DNA from: Nitrospira sp. Ga0074138
Lineage (GTDB): Bacteria; Nitrospirota; Nitrospiria; Nitrospirales; Nitrospiraceae
Reading direction: 5' to 3'
NCBI GenBank assembly: GCA_001464735.1
Contig: LNDU01000032.1
Location: 1 to 64,000 of the forward strand
DNA length: 64,000 nucleotides
Below are positions 59,606 through 64,000 of the stretch, one piece after another; the first letter of the stretch is position 1, and each line of letters opens with the position of its first letter. The translations under genes and the position numbers were made by a program. Below the pieces are notes generated by a model, which ran no database searches, was not told where the DNA came from, and saw only the letters and a program-made list of their open reading frames with translations.

Positions 59606-60895
59606 ATGGCAGCAGCATCGCCGCATAGGTATCTCGCAGAAACAATCGCCATCGGGTCAGAACTGCTGGTGGGTGGACGGACCGACAGCAATTCTCTGCT
59701 CATTGCAGACGCACTGGCCACGATCGGTGTTGAAGTCAGGGTCAAAACCATCGTCGGAGATGATGAAGTTGATATTGCGGACGCATTGAAGACCGCCTGC
59801 CGTCGGGCCGGGATCGTCATCATCACTGGAGGGCTAGGCCCCACGGTAGACGATTGCACGAGGGAAGCGGTTGCGGCCGTGACGGGGTGCCGACTCGCAC
59901 GCCGCAAGGAAGCCTTTGAGAACATGAGGGCCAGGTTGGCTCAATGGGGGCGAACACCAAACAAGGGGCAATTACGACAAGCGTTGATTCCGTCCAAGGC
60001 GACCGTGTTGCCGAATCCAGTGGGGTCGGCACCGGGGTTTGCGATCACCTGGCGAGGGACTCACATGATTGCATTGCCTGGTGTTCCCAACGAAATGAAA
60101 GCGATGACGGCGCAATCGGTTGTTCCACTTTTGGTTGCTCAATTTGACCGATCGGGGCAGGCGCATCCCTCTCCCATCACACGATTGATCTTTCATACTT
60201 GGGGATTACCGGAGTCTGATGTGGATGCCAAGTTGAAGGGATTGATCCCGAAACGGACGCCGATTGCCCTGGGGCTGCTGGCCTCGCCGACAGGCGTGCT
60301 GGTGTCGCTGACGACCAAGGCTCATCGATCGATCAAGGAAGCCGTGCTTCAGTCATTGGCGGAAGGGGTTCGTACGAGATTGCGCGAGTGGATTTATGCC
60401 GAAGGACAGGAGACGTTGGAGGAAGTAGTCGGTCGTATGCTCAGACAACAGAAACTCACCGTTGCAGTCGCTGAATCGTGCACGGGGGGATTGATTGGGC
60501 ATCGACTCACACAGGTGCCGGGATCATCCGCCTATGTCGATCGTGGGGCGCTCTGCTACAGTAATCGATCCAAAACGGAGATGCTCGGAGTGTCAGCGGG
60601 TCTCTTTGAGCAGCATGGGGCGGTCAGTCGGGAAGTCGCGGCGGCGATGGCGCGAGGGATGAGGGAACGGGCAGGTGTGTCAGTGGCCGTGAGTGTCACG
60701 GGTATCGCTGGACCTGGCGGTGCGACTGAAACAAAACCAGTCGGACTGGTCTATATCGGACTCGACGGAGGCAACGGCGATACCGTGATAAAGGAGTGTC
60801 GGTTCCACGGAGACCGGTTTGTGATCAAACAGCGGGCTGCACAGGCAGCACTCGATCTGCTTCGACGTTGGCTGATCGGAAGGGGGAAAGTATGA
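59606..60895 (+). CDS. cinA: CinA: nicotinamide-nucleotide amidase / competence-damage protein
   Basis: The 429-residue protein has an N-terminal MoCF-like domain (AETIAIGSELLVGGRTDSNS, IIITGGLGPTVDDCTREAVA, ALPGVPNEMKAM) that hydrolyses ADP-ribose-type substrates in relatives. A C-terminal PncC domain deamidates NMN (VAVAESCTGGLIGHRLTQVP, then AMARGMRERAGVSVAVSVTG and IAGPGG). The NAD salvage role is known for the family. The track start 255 bases upstream lies in the previous gene and is rejected. It overlaps thpR by ATGA. Confidence 0.92.
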   Translation: MAAASPHRYLAETIAIGSELLVGGRTDSNSLLIADALATIGVEVRVKTIVGDDEVDIADALKTACRRAGIVIITGGLGPTVDDCTREAVAAVTGCRLARRKEAFENMRARLAQWGRTPNKGQLRQALIPSKATVLPNPVGSAPGFAITWRGTHMIALPGVPNEMKAMTAQSVVPLLVAQFDRSGQAHPSPITRLIFHTWGLPESDVDAKLKGLIPKRTPIALGLLASPTGVLVSLTTKAHRSIKEAVLQSLAEGVRTRLREWIYAEGQETLEEVVGRMLRQQKLTVAVAESCTGGLIGHRLTQVPGSSAYVDRGALCYSNRSKTEMLGVSAGLFEQHGAVSREVAAAMARGMRERAGVSVAVSVTGIAGPGGATETKPVGLVYIGLDGGNGDTVIKECRFHGDRFVIKQRAAQAALDLLRRWLIGRGKV

Positions 60896-61491
60896 TCCGG
60901 ACCTTTTTAGCCGTCGAGGTCGGTGACGAGGTCCGTACCGCGATCTCCCAGGCACAGCACGATCTCAAGGAACGGCTCGCGGCCCATCTCTCCAAGGAGG
61001 TCCGCATCACCTGGGGACAAGTGAATTCGTTTCATCTCACGCTGAGGTTTCTCGGAGATACGGAGAGGCACCTCATCGACCAACTCCGTGAAGCGATGGC
61101 GAGTGTCAGGCAGTCTCATCCGATCATTCAGATCCCGATCGATCGGCTCCAGGCCTTCCCAAGTTTCGAGAAACCGCGGGTGCTGTGGATCGGTCCATCT
61201 GACGAGTGGCTTAAAAGTGAACCAGCCAAGCGGTTGGCGGCGTTGCATCGGGAGATAGAATCCTGCTGCCACTCGTTCGGTTTTCCACCAGACGAGAAAC
61301 CCTTCAACCCACATCTGACACTGGCGAGGATCAAACTAGGTGAACGACAGGTCGGGGAGCTGCTCGCCAAAAGTGGCGTCTGTGAGCAGGCACGGCCGTT
61401 AGGGTCGATGACAGTTGGGCCGATCGTGCTGATGAAAAGCCATTTGCGTCCAACTGGCCCCGTCTATACGAAACTCTGGGAAGTGGTGTGA
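60892..61491 (+). CDS. thpR: RNA 2',3'-cyclic phosphodiesterase
   Basis: The 199-residue 2H phosphoesterase carries both HxTx motifs: SFHLTLRFLGDT and FNPHLTLARIKLG. It starts MIRTFLAVEVGDEVRTAISQ, the usual ThpR opening, and hydrolyses 2',3'-cyclic phosphate ends of RNA. The cinA-thpR order is common in bacteria. The ATG overlaps the cinA stop. Confidence 0.9.
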   Translation: MIRTFLAVEVGDEVRTAISQAQHDLKERLAAHLSKEVRITWGQVNSFHLTLRFLGDTERHLIDQLREAMASVRQSHPIIQIPIDRLQAFPSFEKPRVLWIGPSDEWLKSEPAKRLAALHREIESCCHSFGFPPDEKPFNPHLTLARIKLGERQVGELLAKSGVCEQARPLGSMTVGPIVLMKSHLRPTGPVYTKLWEVV

Positions 61492-61529
61492 GGGGATAGC
61501 TGGTAGCGTCGAAAACAGCCAGGTGAATG

Positions 61530-62068
61530 TCATGGTTCGAGGAGCGGAATCAGTGCCGCGTGGCCTTGTGCCTGGGCCAAATCTACCGGACGTTCTCCGG
61601 ATGTCATTCTGGCATGCTTATTCGCTCCATTCTGCAGCAGGAGGGTGATGAGCTCCTGATCGCCTCGATAGGCCGCCACATGCAAGAGCGTGACTTCCCC
61701 GATTCCTGCCCGTGTGTTCACGTCCGCTCCGTTCTTCAATAATAGAGCCACTACCTCCCGCTGTCCTTCTTGTGCAGCGATGAAGATCGGGGTGACACCA
61801 TCCTGCCTCACGGGATTCATGGCTACTCCTCGTTCCAGTAGGACCGCCACCACGTCCGGATGTCCATTCTTTGCTGCCAGGAAGAGCGGGGTCACGCCGC
61901 GCCTATCTGCCGCCTGAGCGCTAATACCTTGTCCAAGGAAGTCTGTACTCGCAGCAGATTGCCCTCCGCAGCGGCCATTCGCAGCTTCTCTTCCGGCGCT
62001 GTCATGCAGCTGCTTAAGAGAACCAGTGGACAGAGGCCGAGTGCCCAGTGCGAGGCGACCGGCTTCAT
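61530..62068 (-). pseudogene. Ankyrin-repeat lipoprotein, frameshifted
   Basis: From ATG 62068 the first frame gives a signal peptide with lipobox (LCPLVLLSSC) and the start of an ankyrin array (EEKLRMAAAEGNLLRVQT), then runs out of frame. One base off, the second frame continues FLGQGISAQAADRRGVTPLF and four ankyrin repeats to LIPLLEP. The join lies near 61940-61960. One indel explains it: real decay or a sequencing error. The repeats resemble those of the intact ankyrin gene next door, so the pair came from duplication. Confidence 0.75.
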
Positions 62069-62280
62069 CCTACTGTCTCCTTTTTCTGTTGCCACAATTG
62101 ACGAATGTTGTGCCGAAGGATATTCGTGGTTTTCATGGCGTGTTCCATTACACTGCCGAAACCTCGCAGATTAACAGTGAGGTGAACTCTCGTTCTTTGA
62201 TAGACGATGGGTCTTCAATTGGGCTTATCTGGTTGGGATCCTTTGTCGTGTGTTCGAGAGGAAGGACATCGACGCAGCTC

Positions 62281-63507
62281 CTACGGTTTCAGTAGAGGAA
62301 AGAGTACGCGGTGGCTTTGTTGGCGAGCGAGGTCGATCGGACGTTCACCGGATAACGTTTTTGCCCGTTTCTTCCCTCCCTGCTTGAGTAAAAGTTTCAC
62401 GATTTCCAGATTGCCTTGATAGGCTCCCACGTGCAACGGGGTTTTGCCGTCTGCCGTCTGTGCGTTCACGTCTGCTCCTTTTTTCAGGAGGAGTGCCACC
62501 ATGTCTCGATGGCCTGCCGCCACCGCAATGTGGAGTGGTGTGGCACCATCAGGTGCTGATTGGTTGACTAGTGCACCCTGGGTGAGTAACAGCGCGGCCA
62601 CGTCCCGATGGTCATTTTGTGTGGCGAGCAAGAGCGGTGTGGCATGGTTTCGTGCTTTCTGATTGATCGCCGCGCCTTGCTTCAGAAGGAGCGCGACGAT
62701 TTCTCGATGACCGTTTTGGGCAGCGACATGGAGCGGGGTCACACCATTGTGGACGGCTTGGGTCACGAGGGCGCCCTTTTCGAGTAAAAGCCTCGCGACG
62801 TCAAGATGACCGTTCTGTGCGGCGACAAGCAGTGGTGTTGCCCCATCTGTCATGGTCTGGTTCACTACAGCGCCTGCATCCACGAGGAGCGACACGGTTG
62901 CGACATGACCATGCTGGGCTGCGACGAAGAGTGGCGTCGAACCATCAGGCAAGGTCAGATTCACGGCAGCTCCCTGTTGAAGAAGCAACTCGATCACACT
63001 GTGATGGCCTTTCTGTGCGGCCATGAACAGTGGCGTGACACCGTCTTCTGCAACGTGATTCGCATCGGCTTTGTGTTGGAGCAAGAGCGCCACGATCTCT
63101 CGATGGCCGTTCTGTGCGGCGATGAACAGCGGCGTCACACCAATGCTGGTGCCCTGATTCACCGCTGCTCCGTTATTCAGCAAGAGCGCGGCCACTGCCG
63201 AATGACCATTCTGCGCCGCAATGTAGAGCGGGGTGGCTCCGTCGCTGGTGGCGTGATTGACCGGAGCGGTTTTACGCAGCAAGAGCGTGACCACGTCGCG
63301 ATGCCCATTCCAGGCTGCAGCATGCAGCGCTGTCGTCCCCTGCTCATTGGCAGCTTGGACGTTCGCTCCTTCATCAAGCAGGGTCTTGAGCTGGCTGAGA
63401 TTACCATCTCTTGCGGCCATCAGAAGTTTCTCATCTACGGGGCGCATGGCCAGGAGCAGCGGCAATAGGGCACAGATGACGCAGAGTCTCATCCATCGTG
63501 AAATCAT
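62281..63507 (-). CDS. Exported ankyrin-repeat protein
   Basis: From ATG 63507 (GGAG six bases upstream) the product is about 408 residues with a signal peptide (LCVICALLPLLLA). About eleven ankyrin repeats of 33 residues follow, such as GATPLYIAAQNGHSAVAALL and GVTPLFIAAQNGHREIVALL. Unlike its neighbour there is no lipobox cysteine, so it may be periplasmic or secreted. Ankyrin repeats bind proteins; the partner is unknown. The repeats are very alike at protein level, so unequal recombination is likely. Confidence 0.85.
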   Translation of the reverse strand: MISRWMRLCVICALLPLLLAMRPVDEKLLMAARDGNLSQLKTLLDEGANVQAANEQGTTALHAAAWNGHRDVVTLLLRKTAPVNHATSDGATPLYIAAQNGHSAVAALLLNNGAAVNQGTSIGVTPLFIAAQNGHREIVALLLQHKADANHVAEDGVTPLFMAAQKGHHSVIELLLQQGAAVNLTLPDGSTPLFVAAQHGHVATVSLLVDAGAVVNQTMTDGATPLLVAAQNGHLDVARLLLEKGALVTQAVHNGVTPLHVAAQNGHREIVALLLKQGAAINQKARNHATPLLLATQNDHRDVAALLLTQGALVNQSAPDGATPLHIAVAAGHRDMVALLLKKGADVNAQTADGKTPLHVGAYQGNLEIVKLLLKQGGKKRAKTLSGERPIDLARQQSHRVLFPLLKP

Positions 63508-63646
63508 GTCAGTCTCCAATGTCGTGCGGGCACGGGAGGAGGATTATCAGCTAATCCGGTGGCTCCTTTCCACTCGTGCTCCTCCATCGTTGCGAGTAGG
63601 GTATGTCGTTACACAAACCAGACGTAATGGGATGGGCTGGTGGGTG

Positions 63647-64000
63647 TCATCCGGCCAACGCCGGATAGTCGCTGTAGCCGTCTGAGCCACCTCCGTAGAG
63701 TCGATCATAGTTGACGTCATTGAGCGGAGTCTGTTTGGCAAAGCGTTCGACCAGATCCGGATTCGCAATGTACGGCCGTCCGTAGACAATCGCATCAGCT
63801 GCTCCCTCTGTGACCGTCTTTTCGCCGCTCTCACGAGTGTAGCTTCCGTTGCTCATGAGCACACCCTGGAAATGTCTTCGGGCGATGTGCAAGATGGCTT
63901 GCTCATCGGGCAGCGCGTGATTCTCATGCCGGATCTCCAGGAACGCGATTGCGCGTCGGTTTAATTCCTGCGCCACATAGGCCACGAGCGTATCGGGTTC
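63647..64000 (-). CDS. Old Yellow Enzyme-type alkene reductase, C-terminal part (cut by window edge)
   Basis: The visible part of about 118 residues is the C-terminal portion of an FMN-dependent OYE enzyme of the NemA type. It shows GVLMSNGSYTRESGEKTVTE, GAADAIVYGRPYIANPDLVE, RFAKQTPLNDVNYDRLYGGG and GYSDYPALAG. It reduces activated C=C bonds with NADPH. The frame stays open to base 64000, so the start lies beyond the window. Confidence 0.85.
   Translation of the reverse strand, partial: EPDTLVAYVAQELNRRAIAFLEIRHENHALPDEQAILHIARRHFQGVLMSNGSYTRESGEKTVTEGAADAIVYGRPYIANPDLVERFAKQTPLNDVNYDRLYGGGSDGYSDYPALAG

Noticed and set aside
62806-63468. 220-residue plus-strand ORF
   Set aside because: It is the antisense shadow of the ankyrin repeats; its periodic Cys/His-rich pattern comes from the repeat structure on the other strand.
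61530-63507. CRISPR-like or DNA tandem repeats
   Set aside because: The roughly 99-bp periodicity reflects 33-residue ankyrin repeats; there are no identical repeats with unique spacers.

Overview
The window reads as a chromosomal segment of a Gram-negative bacterium, most probably a Nitrospirota member close to Nitrospira. This is an inference, not a proof. It rests on the moderately GC-rich sequence, the many lipobox proteins, a TonB receptor fragment, a Tat translocase gene, a chlorite-dismutase/HemQ-family protein, an animal-type transketolase, a class 1A-type dihydroorotate dehydrogenase and a DUF3703 gene. No rRNA, CRISPR array, prophage or complete insertion sequence was seen.

Left edge (1-9.2 kb): a wrecked TonB receptor is joined to the tail of another gene and to the start of a membrane sensor gene. 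It is followed by sthA plus an HDOD gene, a small exported coiled-coil protein, a cupin, a cytochrome c pseudogene behind a transketolase gene, an FN3 lipoprotein, and a TauE-type permease with its Rrf2 regulator. Core block (9.3-33.6 kb): mostly plus-strand housekeeping genes in tight, often overlapping order. These are radA, a lipoprotein, tsaB, rimI, a YdcH-like gene, tatC, a beta-propeller protein, a cyclophilin, clpC, tsaD, hflX, nth, yicC, gmk, rpoZ, coaBC, a TPR protein, aroQ, efp, accB and accC. nadK and a polyprenol-phosphate glycosyltransferase lie on the other strand. tsaB and tsaD both serve tRNA t6A synthesis.

Middle (33.7-46.2 kb): a MacA/MacB-type export system, a DUF3391/HD-GYP protein, and a minus-strand run of comF, fmdB-like, small HTH, mraZ and rusA-like genes. 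A second ABC system follows, in which pyrD and a LuxR-type regulator sit between the ATPase and the large permease, and then a DUF3703 gene.

Accessory segment (46.3-54.7 kb): a large TIR-transmembrane-WD40 protein with about 18 propeller repeats has its own good promoter. Beyond it lie a divergent tRNA gene with anticodon TAT, a broken vapBC pair, a free-standing 18-bp copy of a tRNA 3' end, three orphan genes, a DAO-Rieske oxidoreductase and an intact tRNA-Met(CAT). The two tRNAs are related copies in the same orientation with an extra tRNA-end repeat between them, as expected at a site used repeatedly for integration. I see no integrase.

Right edge (54.8-64 kb): a short-chain dehydrogenase, an exported OB-fold protein, two unrecognised genes, the Cld/HemQ-family gene, cinA-thpR, a frameshifted ankyrin lipoprotein beside an intact ankyrin protein, and the end of an Old Yellow Enzyme gene cut by the window edge. 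Of the start codons I chose, several are not ATG: TTG for radA, ATT for hflX, and GTG for coaBC, efp, accB, accC and pyrD, among others.
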